Origin: Saccopteryx bilineata
Taxonomy: Eukaryota > Chordata > Mammalia > Chiroptera > Emballonuridae
Length of the DNA: 64,000 bases
Reading direction: 5' to 3'
Assembly: GCF_036850765.1 (NCBI RefSeq)
Contig: NC_089498.1
Coordinates: forward strand, 50,209,795 to 50,273,794
Numbering within the stretch: the first letter of the stretch is position 1; every line of letters starts with the position of its first letter. The notes under the pieces were generated by a model. It worked only from the letters and a program-made list of their open reading frames with translations, did not search any database and was not told where the DNA came from. Shown here piece after piece: positions 45,052 to 55,551 of the stretch. Made by a program: the position numbers and the translations under genes.

Positions 45052-45258
45052 GCCTGACCTGTGGTGGCGCAGTGGATAAAGCATCAACCTAGAAATGCTG
45101 AGGTCGCTGGTTTGAAACCCTGGGCTTGCCTGGTCAAGGCACATATGGGAGTTGATGCTTCCAGCTCCTCCCCCCCTTCTCTCTCTCTCTGTCTCTCCTC
45201 TCTCTCTCTCTGTCTCTCCCTCTCCTCTCTAAAATGAATAAATAAATAAAAAAACTAA
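45052..45258 (+). mobile_element. Type B SINE in L1
   Basis: Target duplication AAAAATGACATTGA on both sides. Confidence 0.95.
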
Positions 45259-46245
45259 AAAAAAATGACATTGAAATTCTGATGGGAATTGCATTAAATT
45301 TGTATATTGCTTTGGGTAATATGGTCATTTTAACTATATTTATTCTTCCTATCCAAGAACAAGGAATATTTTCCCATTTCATTGTGTCTTTTTCGATTTC
45401 TCTTAACAATGCTTTATAGTTTTCATTAAATAGGTCCTTTACATTCTTTGTTGTTTATTCCTAGGTTTTTTTTGGTTACAATTGTAAAAGGGATTTTTTT
45501 TTAGTTCATTTTTTGAAGTTTTACTGTTGGCTTAACCATGCTTTAGGATCAAAAGATTCTCCTTTGCTGAAAGCTTGGGCTGCGGAAGATAGACTGACTA
45601 AACTCAAAAGGAAAGTCACAGTATTGGAAGAAAAGCTAGGTTCGTCAAGCACAATGAAAAAGGCACGTCATCAACCTATTCTTCAGTTAGAGTCGTTGCA
45701 GGAATAATTGAACATTGTCACCAAGAAAAAAAGATGAACGTGCATTACAGCTTTCTTTCTCTTGGGAAGAAGAAAAGCAGTGCGCTCATGCACTAACTAA
45801 CCTGAAGGTGGTACTAACTGAATTGATGGAGAAGGCAGTCTAGAAGGAAAACTGGTGGTGTAACAAGGGCATCTGGATAAAGCAAATGCTGGCTTGGGTC
45901 AGAAGGAAGGACAAATTAAAGAATTTGAAAAACAAAATGAGGTCCATAGGAACTGCTGGACGACCTACATTGATAAACTTACTAAATAGTGCACAGAAAA
46001 GTCAACAGAATCCAAATGAGAAACCTGTTTAGAAGATATTTTCAAACACCGTAACATTAACATCATGAAGCATTACAACTAATGGGAAGCACTCTGGGTA
46101 TCAAAAGCGAAGAAATGGAACAGCTGTTCAATGAGGAGCAAGGTGATGTTACTATTGTAAAGTAGTGTACTTTAATCTGCGGGTTACATTAGAGGCACCA
46201 AGGCAGGTTACAGAAAAAATTTTGAGGAGTTTATTAATTAACGGG

Positions 46246-47214
46246 TGTTGGGCAGATAAAATGTATTATGCTCACTTTGTTAAAGATGGTGCTGCCCACG
46301 AGGAGGCCATTGTCCAGGTGATATTAATATGTGTTGGGGGTGGGCTAAAGGCAGGCAGAATCCTTGTAGCCTGGGGCTTGGTTTTGGGATTAAGCCTTTC
46401 CCACCTGTCTTGATGTGGGGTGGTACAATCCAATCATGCCTCAGAGAAGTGACTTTGTATTAGAGACTTCCCTATTTTGTATATTGGATTAAAGGTCTGG
46501 ATTTCTACACTATAAATTAGGGGCAGAACGGGAGCTTGCTCTCTTGGTTCCTGGGATGATTAGCATGAGAGAGCAGAGGGAGCAGAGCAGAGAGCAGCAG
46601 AAAGAGGCCATGTGGCCAGGAGAAGCAGCCAAGATGGCGGAGTGCTGAGTGAGATGCCAATTTGTGTAGAGTTTGTGTAGAGAGAAGGAAGGAGATGGGG
46701 AACTGAGGAGAATAAGGCTGGTGAGCTAGAAACCTTTGATTCTAGGAAACTCAGATAAATCAGTAGCTTTGTGAGCACTGAATGTGAGTGGGTTTTGGAG
46801 CCCAGTGTGTGTTTTTACTTACCCGCCAGGTACAAGATAGAATTAAAGAAAATGGCCTATCAGTTTTTGGCTCCATTGTTTCCTTTCTTTTTTCTTTTTT
46901 TTAAATTTTATTTATTCATTTTAGAGAGGAGAGAGAAAGGGAGAAAGAGAGACAGAGAGGGAGAGAGAGAGGAGAGAGAAACAGAAAGAGAAGGTGGGGA
47001 GGAGCTGAAAGCATCAACTCCCATATTTGCCTTGACCAGGCAAGCCCAGGGTTTCGAACCGGTGACCTCAGCATTTCCAGGTCGATGCTTTATCCACTGC
47101 GCCCACCACAGGTCAGGCCTCCATTGTTTCTTTACCGACTGTCCGAATCCAATGCGAACCTGCATGGGCCAGGCTGCTTTGATAGTGGCCCTGGCCCTGG
47201 CCGCTGGCTTTACA
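46246..47214 (+). mobile_element. Family S solo LTR, TSD ACGGG
   Basis: TGTTGGGCAGATAAAATG to GGCTTTACA with a perfect duplication ACGGG at 46241-46245 and 47215-47219. Confidence 0.95.
46883..47118 (-). mobile_element. Type B SINE in LTR
   Basis: Flanked by CTCCATTGTTTC on both sides. Confidence 0.95.
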
Positions 47215-47689
47215 ACGGGCTAGCTACATGGGGCACAGTCCCAAATCATGTCGGGCCTCATAGAGTTCTGGGCCTGCTTTTATACAAAATCAAGTACTGG
47301 TTGTGGCGGGTACGGAGGGGCTTGTGATCCATTTGTCGAGGTGTAAGTTGTATAAGTCACTCTTATGACTTTAGGATGGGAGGGTGAGTCAGAGCATAGG
47401 AATTCTTAATTAAGGTACATAAACATTGTTTTCTAAGGTTTTCAGATAAATCCTATCTTTGCTCTGTATGGCAAGTGGCCCCAGGCACCCTTTCAGAGAA
47501 TTCTAGGAATTAGCTGAACTATGACTAGGTGACCCAGTTGTCCTTGTAAGCCAGGAAGCTCATGCATTCTTCTCTTTCCATTCTCCACAGAAAGGAGGGA
47601 GTAAGAAGCCTAACTTTTTCTCTTTAAAATGGCATTGCTAATACTAAGTTTTACAGTTCCTCAGCACCTTACCACATTCCCCACTGGTT

Positions 47690-48014
47690 TAATATCATGG
47701 GTCAAATCCTTGACTCACTCTCCTCTACAGGGGTAGTGAAAGTACGTCAGGGGATCATTAATCCATAGTTCGTCGCTGCACAGTGAATTCTATCATGCTT
47801 TTTATGCTCTTCATTAGCAGTGGCAACAGACATGGACCTATCAGGCAAGTTCCTAGGAGCAGTAAGACTGCTCCTATTAGGGTTTTGAACCCACCAAAGA
47901 CTGAGATCAATCCCCCAAAAAGGCTATCGGGGTTCCATCCATGCCAGACTTGCCAGTTTTGTCGTTTTCTTGACAAGGTCCTCAACTGGCTGGCCCTGGT
48001 CATCTGTTTGCAGG
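47690..48014 (-). pseudogene. ERV-B env, end of transmembrane subunit
   Basis: The frame 47758-48063 encodes a membrane span (GAVLLLLGTCLIGPCLLPLL) and a short cytoplasmic tail typical of a retroviral TM subunit. It is separated from the rest of TM by the LTR at 48015. Confidence 0.75.
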
Positions 48015-48696
48015 TGTTGGTCAAATAAGTTTGTAAATATGATATATATATATATTTGCTCACTTATAGTTTGCATTGTGTGTGGGAGACAGGCTGTAAG
48101 CTGGCAAGTTATTATAGCCTAAGGCTTAGTTTTAAAACTACGCTTTTGCCCACACCCTTGACTGTTACATGATGTAGGGTGGTGCACACTCCTGAGGAAT
48201 CCCATCATGTCTCAGATAAGTGACTTTGTATTAGAGACTTCCCTATTTTGTATATTGGGTTAAAGGTTTTGATTTCTACACTATAAAGTGGGGCAGACCA
48301 GGAGCTTGCTCTCTTGGTTCCTGAGATTAGCATTAGAGAGGAGAGCAGAGAGAGGCCACGTGGAGGAGGCCAGGAGAAGCAGCCAAGATGGCAGAGTGCT
48401 GAGGGAGAAGCCAGTTTGTGCAGAGAGAAGGAAATGGGGAACAGAGGTGAATGAGACTGGTGAGCTAGAAACCTTTGATTCAAGGAAACTTGGATAAGTC
48501 AGTAGCTTTGTGAGCCCTGAATGAGTGGGTTTTGGAGCCCAGTATGTGTTTTTACTTGCCTGCTGGGTGCAAGCTAGAATAAAGATGATGGCCCACCAGT
48601 TCTTGGCTCCGTTGTTTCATTATTGTCTGTCCGAATCCTATGCAAACCTGCACTGGCCAGGTGGCTGTGATGGTGGCCATGGCTACTGGCTTTACA
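48015..48696 (+). mobile_element. Family S solo LTR in env, TSD GCAGG
   Basis: 682-bp LTR of the TGTTGGTCAAATAAG subtype, with a perfect duplication GCAGG at 48010-48014 and 48697-48701. Confidence 0.95.
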
Positions 48697-49350
48697 GCAG
48701 GCAACAATTAGTGAGATGGAATTTCCCACACACCCCTCCCTCTGCTGCTAACCGGTAGCCTAGTGCCAACCTGTTTTGGTAGATAGCGTTTCTCATCTGA
48801 GTTTGCTGATGTTTAAGGAGGGTTAGGGCTCTCCCAGTCTCATCGGTAATGATTTCCAAAACTGCCTGCAATTGAATAATCCGGTTTAACATGTAAATGG
48901 GGATGTAGAATCCCCAAATCTATCCTCTGCCCAGGTGGCAGGTCCATAATATTGGATTATCCACTCTGGGGGCCACTCATTATCTTTCCAGTCTCCTATG
49001 TAAAGTTCTCTTTTTACTTGTTGTAAGGGTTATGGAGCTGGATAGCCAAGCAATTCCCCTGTTTCCAGAGGCAAGAGGGAAAAGGAGGGCTTTATTATAC
49101 CTATTATACAGCTTCCTTATAAAAGGACTTATATACTTGGAAGGCTTGAGCAAGGTGGTCCAGTATCTGACCTCTAATAACAATTTGAACAATAGGATCT
49201 AGCCCTGTCCCATCAATGCCAAGTGTTAGCACTTCTCCAGCCTTCCAATGGGGCTTTAGGGGATTTCTTATAATCAGCTCTAAGGGATTACACCCCTGGG
49301 TGGTACAGTTTGACAGAGCTACCCCCCTCTTAAAATATACTTCCTTTTAT
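48697..49350 (-). pseudogene. ERV-B env, transmembrane ectodomain
   Basis: The frame 48692-48892 encodes heptads followed by [15 protein letters not shown], in the place of the conserved 'immunosuppressive' segment, and C-x7-CC ([10 protein letters not shown]), the SU-linking cysteine motif; the common form has six residues. The upstream part to 49350 is decayed. Confidence 0.75.
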
Positions 49351-49726
49351 TTTTTTTTTTCATTTTTTTTTTTCTGAAGTTGGAAACGGGGAGGCAATCA
49401 GACAGACTCCCACATGCATCTGACTGGGATCCACCTGGCATGCCCACCAGGGTGCGATGCTCTGCCCATCTTGAGGCATCACTCTGCCACAATCAGAGCC
49501 ATTCTAGCACCTGAGGCAGAGGCCACAGAGCCATCCTCAGCACCCCGGCAAACTTTGCTCCAATGGAGCCTCGCTGCGGGAGGGGAAGAGAGAGACAGAG
49601 AAGAAGGAGAGGGGGAGGGGTGGAGAAGCAGATGAGCGCTTTTCCTGTGTGCCCTGGCCGGGAATCGAACCCAGGACTCCCGCACGCCAGGCTGACGCTC
49701 TACCACTGAGCCAACCGGCCAGGGCC
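49351..49726 (-). mobile_element. Type C SINE in env
   Basis: Reverse copy flanked by TACTTCCTT-like duplications. Confidence 0.95.
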
Positions 49727-50261
49727 TACTTCCTTCCTTTTAGAGGTGTCCTTTTCCCAAGTACCCCATCAGACACATGACCAATAGTAACAGCTTATTC
49801 CACAGAAGTAGCTATGAGTGCGTATATACTTTTCATTTACACTATAGCTTCTCTCCCAGTTGAGAGACCCACACCCCCTTTCTGTATGGCTTATATCAGC
49901 ACATGCATCAAAACTTAAGGTGACTTGTTCTGGCTTTCCTTTGATCCTGGTTTGTGCCATAACTGGCCCATCCTTCCATCCCCAAACTCCTCCCTTTGCT
50001 ATTTTTACCTCAAACACTACTTCAGTAGGAGGGTCTGTGGGGTTATAACAGATATAAGGTAGGTCATTTCCTGGGTCACATAATGAATATTGAGTCTGAT
50101 TATAGGTCTCCCTTTCTGAGTTCCCTGGCACTCATAGAAGCTATAGAAAAGCAAGGTGGTGGAGACCTTTTGGCCTTCCTTAGTAATATGAATATACAGT
50201 TTACAGTCTTGTGCCCTAGTTTCCCTCCCTCCCCAGAGTCCAATTAAAAAGAGCCCCACGA
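49727..50261 (-). pseudogene. ERV-B env, surface subunit fragment
   Basis: The frame 49769-50131 encodes a Cys- and Trp-containing stretch (PYICYNPTDPPTE, GVWGWKDGP) in the position and style of a class I surface subunit. Frames are broken further upstream. Confidence 0.6.
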
Positions 50262-50604
50262 GCCTGACCAGGCAGTGGCGCAGTGGATAGAGCATCGGAC
50301 TAGGATGCGGAAGGACCCAGGTTCGAGACCCTGAGGTCGCCGGCTTGAGCGCTGGCTCATCTGGTTTGAGCAAAAAGCTCACCAGCTTGAACCCAAGGTC
50401 ACTGGCTCGAGCAAGGGGTTACTTGGTCTACTGAAGGCCCGTGATCAAGGCACATATGAGAAAGCAATCAATGAACAACTAAGGTGTCACAACGAAAAAC
50501 TGGTGATTGATGCTTCTCATCTCTCTGTATTCCTGTCTGTCTGTCCCTATCTATCCCTCTCTGACTCTCTCTCTGTCCCTGTAAAAGAAAAAAAGAAGAA
50601 AAAA
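50262..50604 (+). mobile_element. Type A SINE
   Basis: First of a tandem pair. Flanked by AAAAGAGCCCCACGA and AAAAGAGCCCACGA. Confidence 0.95.
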
Positions 50605-50619
50605 AAAAAGAGCCCACGA

Positions 50620-50940
50620 GCCTGACCAGGTGGTGGCATGTGGATAGAGTGTCAGACTGAGATGTGGAGGACCCAGGTTCGAGACCCCGAGGTCGCCAGC
50701 TTGAGCAAAGGCTTATCTGGTTTGGACCTAAGGTCACTGGCTCGAGCAAGGGGTTACTCGGTCTGCTGAAGGTCCCTGGTCAGGGCACATATGAGAAAGC
50801 AATCAATGAACAACTAAGGTGTTGCAACACATAACAAAACTAATGATTGATGCTTCTCATCTCTCTGTTCCTGTCTGTCTGTCCCTGTCTATCCCTTTCT
50901 CTGTCTCTGTAAAAAAAATAAAAAATAAAGAATAAATAAA
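50620..50940 (+). mobile_element. Type A SINE
   Basis: Second of the pair. It follows the shared flank and ends before AAAAGAACCCCATGA, a third copy of it. Confidence 0.95.
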
Positions 50941-50949
50941 AAGAACCCC

Positions 50950-51430
50950 ATGATAAGACTCTTCAAGCTTTTGTTGTGCGTGGGCCAGCCAGCCCCTGGT
51001 TTGCAGCTGGAGCAGGGCATGCTGTCCTTCTCAGGGTCAATTTACAAAGGTTGGTGGGGTAAGTATCTGCTGTCCACGATGGTGTCTCCACTGGGACTGC
51101 AGGCTTCAACAAGCTGTGGTGGACCCAGGTGGGTATGCCTTCTACCTTGGCAGCAGTGGGAGTGGTCAAGATCATGGTGTGTGGTCCCGTCCACGTGGGA
51201 GTCAATCCTCGGGTAGTGTACTTTTTTACCCAGACTAAGACCCCAGGCTGGGAGAGATGTACCGGATCTCCTGGTAGTGCTGGAAGTGCCTCTCCAACAG
51301 CCTGCTGAGTCATCTGTAGACCCTATAAGTACGTAAGGAAGGAGCGGTTACTTAACTCAGCTTTTATTTCTTTGAGTTTTGGTAGTAAGGGAGGGGATCT
51401 CCCAACATTATTTCAAAAAGAGTGTATCCT
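50950..51430 (-). pseudogene. ERV-B pol, integrase C-terminus
   Basis: The frame 50963-51313 encodes GDPVHLSQPGVLVWVKK and TPTWTGPHTMILTTPTA, the C-terminal integrase domain typical of gammaretroviruses, ending before env. Confidence 0.85.
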
Positions 51431-51630
51431 GCCTGACCTGTGGTGGCACAGTGGGTAAAAGCATTGACCTGGAACACTGAGGTCGCCGGTTCGAAACCCA
51501 GGGCTTCCCTGGTCAAGGCACATATGGGAGTTGATGCTTTCTGCTCCTCCCTCCCTTCTCTCTCTCTCTCTCTCTCTCTCTGTCTCCTCTCTCTAAAATT
51601 AATAAATAAAAAAATCTAAATAAATAAATA
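51431..51630 (+). mobile_element. Type B SINE in integrase
   Basis: Target duplication AAGAGTGTATCCT (51418-51430) and AAGAGTATATCCT (51631-51643). Confidence 0.95.
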
Positions 51631-51639
51631 AAGAGTATA

Positions 51640-52065
51640 TCCTTCCCTGTAGGGGCTGTACCTCACCCTAAGGAGGACTAACGGGAATAAGGTGGGCTAC
51701 TTTTCACCAGTTTGAAAAACAAATTTGGTTCAGGTTTCCTTTAAGATCTGATTCATGCGTTCTACCTGCCCTGAACTTTGGGGACTGTAGGCACAATGTA
51801 ATTTTCAATTAATATTGAGTGCCTTTCCTACTAGCTGTGAGATCTTGGATATAAATGCAGGCCCATCATTAGACCCAATATTAATGGGCAAGCTAAATCT
51901 AGGAGTAATTTCATATAGCAATTTCTTAACAGCTGTTACTGTGGTCTTATTTCTAGTAGGAAAAACTTCTACCTATCCTAGAAAGCTGTCAATTACTCTA
52001 GTAAAATCTATTTCTAAATGTTCACCTGGGAAAGTTCCTCTCTCCCTGTTTCTTTTGTAATTTCT
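51640..52065 (-). pseudogene. ERV-B pol, integrase core
   Basis: The minus strand encodes decayed integrase core words, including SSGQVERMN near 51750-51780 and GSNDGP near 51870, where the catalytic core normally reads S-D-N-G-P. The change at that Asp, plus stops and shifts, makes it inactive. Confidence 0.75.
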
Positions 52066-52640
52066 TTACTTTGCTTAGTATTTATTTGAGCATAGACTAA
52101 ACACTCAGATATTATGCCTTCTGCAATAGATTCTAAGTCTGGTTTTTCTAATTATTTCTTCTTATTCTTAGTTGTCCCTTTCCTGCTGGCAAAATATTTT
52201 TCTAATTGGTTGCAAAAAAAACAACAAAAAACAAACCTTTGACAACAAGGGTTCCAGTAAGTTACTAAAATTTCCTAAAAACCTCACTGGTTTTAGGGCT
52301 ACCTTATTGGTAGTATCATCAGCTGCTTGGTTTTTCTTGAGTTTCTAGGGAGTCCCCCTCTTTTGGTGCTCTGGACAGTGAATGCTGGCCACTATTTCAG
52401 GGGAGCAGGCTCCTGCATTGTTAGGGTAAGGGTTTGAGCCTCACCTTTGTTAGTTCTTAAGCTTTCTCATTATGGCCCCTCTTCAACTGTGCCTGTCTTA
52501 AGTTGTTCCTACCTTTAGGAATCTTACCCATCTTTGGTTAACCAGCCATCTTAGGGGCCAAACAGAGTTATGTGAGTGAGGGAGGAGCAATGTCCCTTCC
52601 AAAATGCTTAGTTTTGGGGTTTTTTTTTAGCAGCTGATGT
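52066..52640 (-). pseudogene. ERV-B pol, RNase H end and degraded DNA
   Basis: The words IHCPEHQKRGTP near 52350-52390 on the minus strand match the C-terminal RNase H segment. Protease and reverse transcriptase, which should precede it, are absent. Confidence 0.6.
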
Positions 52641-53100
52641 TTCTACCTTTTTAAAAACTTATAATACATTTCCTTTCTAATTTCTAGAGCTGAATGCTAT
52701 GTAAAAGCTAAGTTGATTGCCTTAGTATTTTCTGGTGCCTCTAGGTCTAGAGGTGCATAGACTCTGTAAGCTTTTCATAGTCTAAGAAAGTTGTAGGGGT
52801 ATTCTGAGGATCCTGCATAACTTCTGAAACCTTAGACAACTTAATGGTTCTTTTTCTTAGTATTTTCCCTGATTCTGGCTAACAGAAACTGGTGGAAAGT
52901 GTCCAAAATTTCCTCACTTGCTTGGATGTTAGAGTCCCGCTTAGGCCAGGCAACCAGAAACATTTTCTCGAGGTGGCCTCAGTTGTTCTAAGTGGGGCAG
53001 CGTATGTAGAGTACAGATTCTAACAGTTGTGTTAGGGCTTGAGGCTTCCCCAGAAAGGGGATTCTGAGCCTTCGAATTCTATAGGTCACTTGGAAAAAAA
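52641..53100 (-). pseudogene. ERV-B gag, capsid C-terminal part
   Basis: Minus-strand words in capsid order: EILDTFHQFLLARI, a segment similar to the major homology region, then AYRVYAPLDLEAPEN and AINLAF. Stops and shifts break it. Confidence 0.65.
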
Positions 53101-53406
53101 GGATTTAAACTATTTCCTATTACATTCATGCCTCAAATTCTAAAGATCTAGTTAAAAGCACCAATTGAAATGACCAATATTTCATAAAATAAATCTTATA
53201 CTCTACTTAATCATAAATCCCTTTTACTTTCTAAGAAAATATACTTTATTTATGCTGTAACTTTATGCACCCTAACAGATAATGTCTAAAAAGCTCAAGA
53301 GAAACAGATTTCTGTTCACATCCTTTAGCTCTTTTAATCTGGGCACAAAACTTAAATGTTTCCTACTACCACAATTAGTCATCTATTTTCTCCTTTCCAG
53401 CTATTA
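53101..53406. other. Unassigned AT-rich DNA
   Basis: Lies where the ERV-B gag start and 5' LTR would be, but no LTR match is seen. Confidence 0.4.
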
Positions 53407-53800
53407 TGTTGAGAATTCTACCATTAAACTTGATAGATATGTGAATTCCAAACTGCCCTCTTGCTGTTCCGCTTATCTGTCAGACCTCATCCTTACTGGA
53501 CTATCGCCCCTGAGACAAAGGAATTCCAAAAAGTTGACAACCCGCCCCAAGGAGGGGCTCCGGACATACCAGGACTTTTGGTTCAACACCCACATGCTTG
53601 AAGCCCCCCAAGGAGGAGCATTCCGGACATACCAGGACTTTTGCCTCAGTATCCCCTCAGGCTCTCCCAAACACTATATAACTCGTCCCTAGTCTGTAAC
53701 TGGTGCTCTTCTCCCCCAGGAGGAGTGCCCAGCAGGGTTCCTTTCTTCCTTTCAATAAAGCCTGTGACTCTGGTCTTTCGGACTCCCATGGATTCCAACA
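53407..53800 (+). mobile_element. ERV-C LTR, solo
   Basis: From TGTTGAGAATTC to GGATTCCAACA, with CACTATATAACTCG (TATA) near 53672 and CTTTCAATAAAGCC (polyadenylation signal) near 53750. It matches 33141-33516 in reverse. No target duplication was found, and no primer site follows. Confidence 0.85.
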
Positions 53801-54114
53801 AAACTATCAATAGTAATAATAGTCACCAAATATTGAACAATACTGCTTCCACGGTCTACATGCTCATGAGCAGACTAGACCTTCCCCCTTTAACTGCTTC
53901 AGAAATGATAAGCTGAACACTTATACAGCGTATAAAAAGATATCATTAATAATCACTACATATATTCTAATATTTAAGCCAAGATTTCAACATCACAGGG
54001 CTATGAAATTGCAAATAAAAAGGAGAATTAACAAAAGATTCTTGAAATAACGTATACATCTCTAACAGAAAGTATTTTTTTTTACAAAAATGGATCCTTG
54101 GTACAAAAGGAAGT
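53801..54114. other. Unique AT-rich DNA
   Basis: Nothing recognised. Confidence 0.5.
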
Positions 54115-55513
54115 TGTTGGGCAGATAAAATGTATTATGCTCACTTTGTTAAAGATGGTGCTGCCCACGTGAGGCCATCGCCCAGGTGATATTAATGTGT
54201 GTTGAGAATCCTTGTAGCCTGGGGCTTGGTTTTGGGATTCAGCCTTTCCCACCCTTTTTGATGTGGGGTGGTACAATCCAATCATGCCTCAGAGAAGTGT
54301 CTTTGTATTAGAGACTTCCCTGTTTTGTATATTGGATTAAAGGTTTGGATTTCTACACTATAAAATAGGGGTAGAACGGGAGCTTGCTTTCTTGGTACCT
54401 GGGATGATTAGCATGAGAGAGCAGAGGGAGCAGAGCAGAGAGCAGAAAGAGGCCATGTGGCCAGGAGAAGCAGCCAAGATGGCGGAGTGCTGAGTGAGAT
54501 GCCAGTTTGTGCAGAGTTTGTATCTGGGATAAGGAAGGAGATGGGGAACTGAGGAGAATAAGGCTGATGAGCTAGAAACCTTTGATTCTAGGAAACTCAG
54601 ATAAATCAGTAGCTTTGTGAACACTGAATGTGAGTGAGTTTTGGAGCCCAGTGTATATGTTTTACTTGCCCGCCGGGTGCAAGCTAGGATTAAAGGTAAT
54701 GGCCCACTGTTGGGCAGATAAAATGTATTATGCTCACTTTGTTAAAGAGGCCATTGCCCAGGTGATATTAATGTGTGTTGGGGTGGGCTAAAGGCAGGGA
54801 GAATCCTTGTAGCCTGGGGCTTGGTTTTGGGATTAAGCCTTTCCTACCCTTTTTGATGTAGGGCGGTACAATCCAATCATGCCTCAGAGAAGTGACTTTG
54901 TATTAGAGACTTCCCTGTTTTGTATATTGGATTAAGAGTTTGGATTGCTACACTATAAAATGGGGACGAAGTGGGAGCTTGGTTCCTGAGGTTAGCATGA
55001 GAGAGCAGAGAGAGTAGAGCCAGCAGCGGGAGGAGGCCACGTGGAGGAGGCCAGGAGAAGCAGCCAAGATGGTGGAGTGCTGAGTGAGATGCCAGTTTGT
55101 GTAGAGTTTGTATCTGGGATAAGGAAAGGAGATGGGGAACAGAGGTGAATAAGTCTGGTGAGCTAGAAACCTTTGATTCTAGGAAACTCGGATAAATCAG
55201 TAGCTTTGTGAGCACTGAATGTGACTGGGTTTTGGAGCCCAGTGTGTATTTTTACTTGCCCGCCGGGTGCAAGCTAGATTAAAGACTATGGCCCACCAGT
55301 TTTTGGCTCCATGGTTTCTTTACCGACTGTCCGAATCCAATGCGAACCTGCATGGACCAGAAGGCTGCTGTGATAGTGGCTCTGGCCCTGGCTCCTGGCT
55401 TTACACCCACCAGTTCTTGGCTCTGTTGTTTCTTTGCCAACTGTCTTAATCCAATGTGAACCTGCATGGGCCAGGTGGCCGCTGTGATGGCAGCCCTGTC
55501 TACTGGCTTTACA
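54115..55513 (+). repeat. Element II 5' LTR
   Basis: Parts 54115-54707 and 55411-55513 surround a nested LTR. The TATA box is ACACTATAAAATAGG near 54356; a CACGTG box is near 54166. Confidence 0.85.
54708..55405 (+). mobile_element. Family S solo LTR nested in the LTR, TSD CCCAC
   Basis: 698-bp LTR with a perfect duplication CCCAC at 54703-54707 and 55406-55410. Confidence 0.95.
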
Positions 55514-55515
55514 TT

Positions 55516-55540
55516 TGGCATAGTCTGTGGCAGGATTCGA
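55516..55540 (+). promoter_or_regulatory. Element II primer-binding site, tRNA-Ser, with 3-base insertion
   Basis: TGGCATAGTC then TGT then GGCAGGATTCGA. Without the three extra bases it follows the tRNA-Ser complement through the T-arm. Such an insertion should weaken priming. Confidence 0.75.
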
Positions 55541-55551
55541 TACAGATTGGT

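Larger units (their letters stand above)
43067..45520 (-). mobile_element. L1 3' half (ORF2 end and 3' UTR)
   Basis: The minus strand carries the ORF2 C-terminus (EYYSAIRNDDIGSF, WMDLDNIILNEISKSEK at 43375-43653), then earlier ORF2 parts up to about 45520, and the 3' UTR to 43067. Frames are broken. Two SINEs lie within it. Confidence 0.9.
41800..46165 (+). pseudogene. TRIP11: Processed TRIP11 (GMAP-210) pseudogene, two fragments
   Basis: TRIP11 is a long Golgi coiled-coil golgin. Two intronless plus-strand stretches resemble it. The first (about 42440-42560) encodes VQQALSDAEN followed by SLNQDN, like the N-terminal third. The second (45541-46165) encodes [33 protein letters not shown] and QGDV, like the C-terminal part, over about 600 bp with no introns. 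In-frame stops and shifts abound. About 1,300 codons between the parts are missing; an L1 lies at the junction. A short related piece, AAGAGTAAGTTGCAGA, occurs at 41807 and 42397. The family assignment rests on recalled similarity, but matching words in the right order make it likely. Confidence 0.75.
46166..47676 (-). repeat. ERV-B 3' LTR, split by a family S LTR
   Basis: Left part from about 46166 to 46245, right part 47220-47676, ending (minus strand start) TGTGGTAAGGTGCTGAGG. It matches the solo LTR at 12896-13816. TATAAAAG is on the minus strand near 47279-47286. Confidence 0.8.
46166..53100 (-). mobile_element. ERV-B: broken class I provirus
   Basis: Minus-strand order from right to left: gag capsid, RNase H end, integrase, env surface, env transmembrane, a purine-rich tract (CAGTGGGGAATG just right of 47676) and the 3' LTR. 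The 5' LTR, gag start, protease and reverse transcriptase are not found. It entered the end of the TRIP11 pseudogene. It is interrupted by two family S solo LTRs, two type A, two type B and one type C SINE. The sequence style (integrase C-terminus, Env) is gammaretrovirus-like. Confidence 0.85.

Noticed and set aside
53407..53800. ERV-C LTR as the 5' LTR of ERV-B
   Set aside because: It lies on the opposite strand and matches ERV-C, not the ERV-B 3' LTR at 46.2-47.7 kb.
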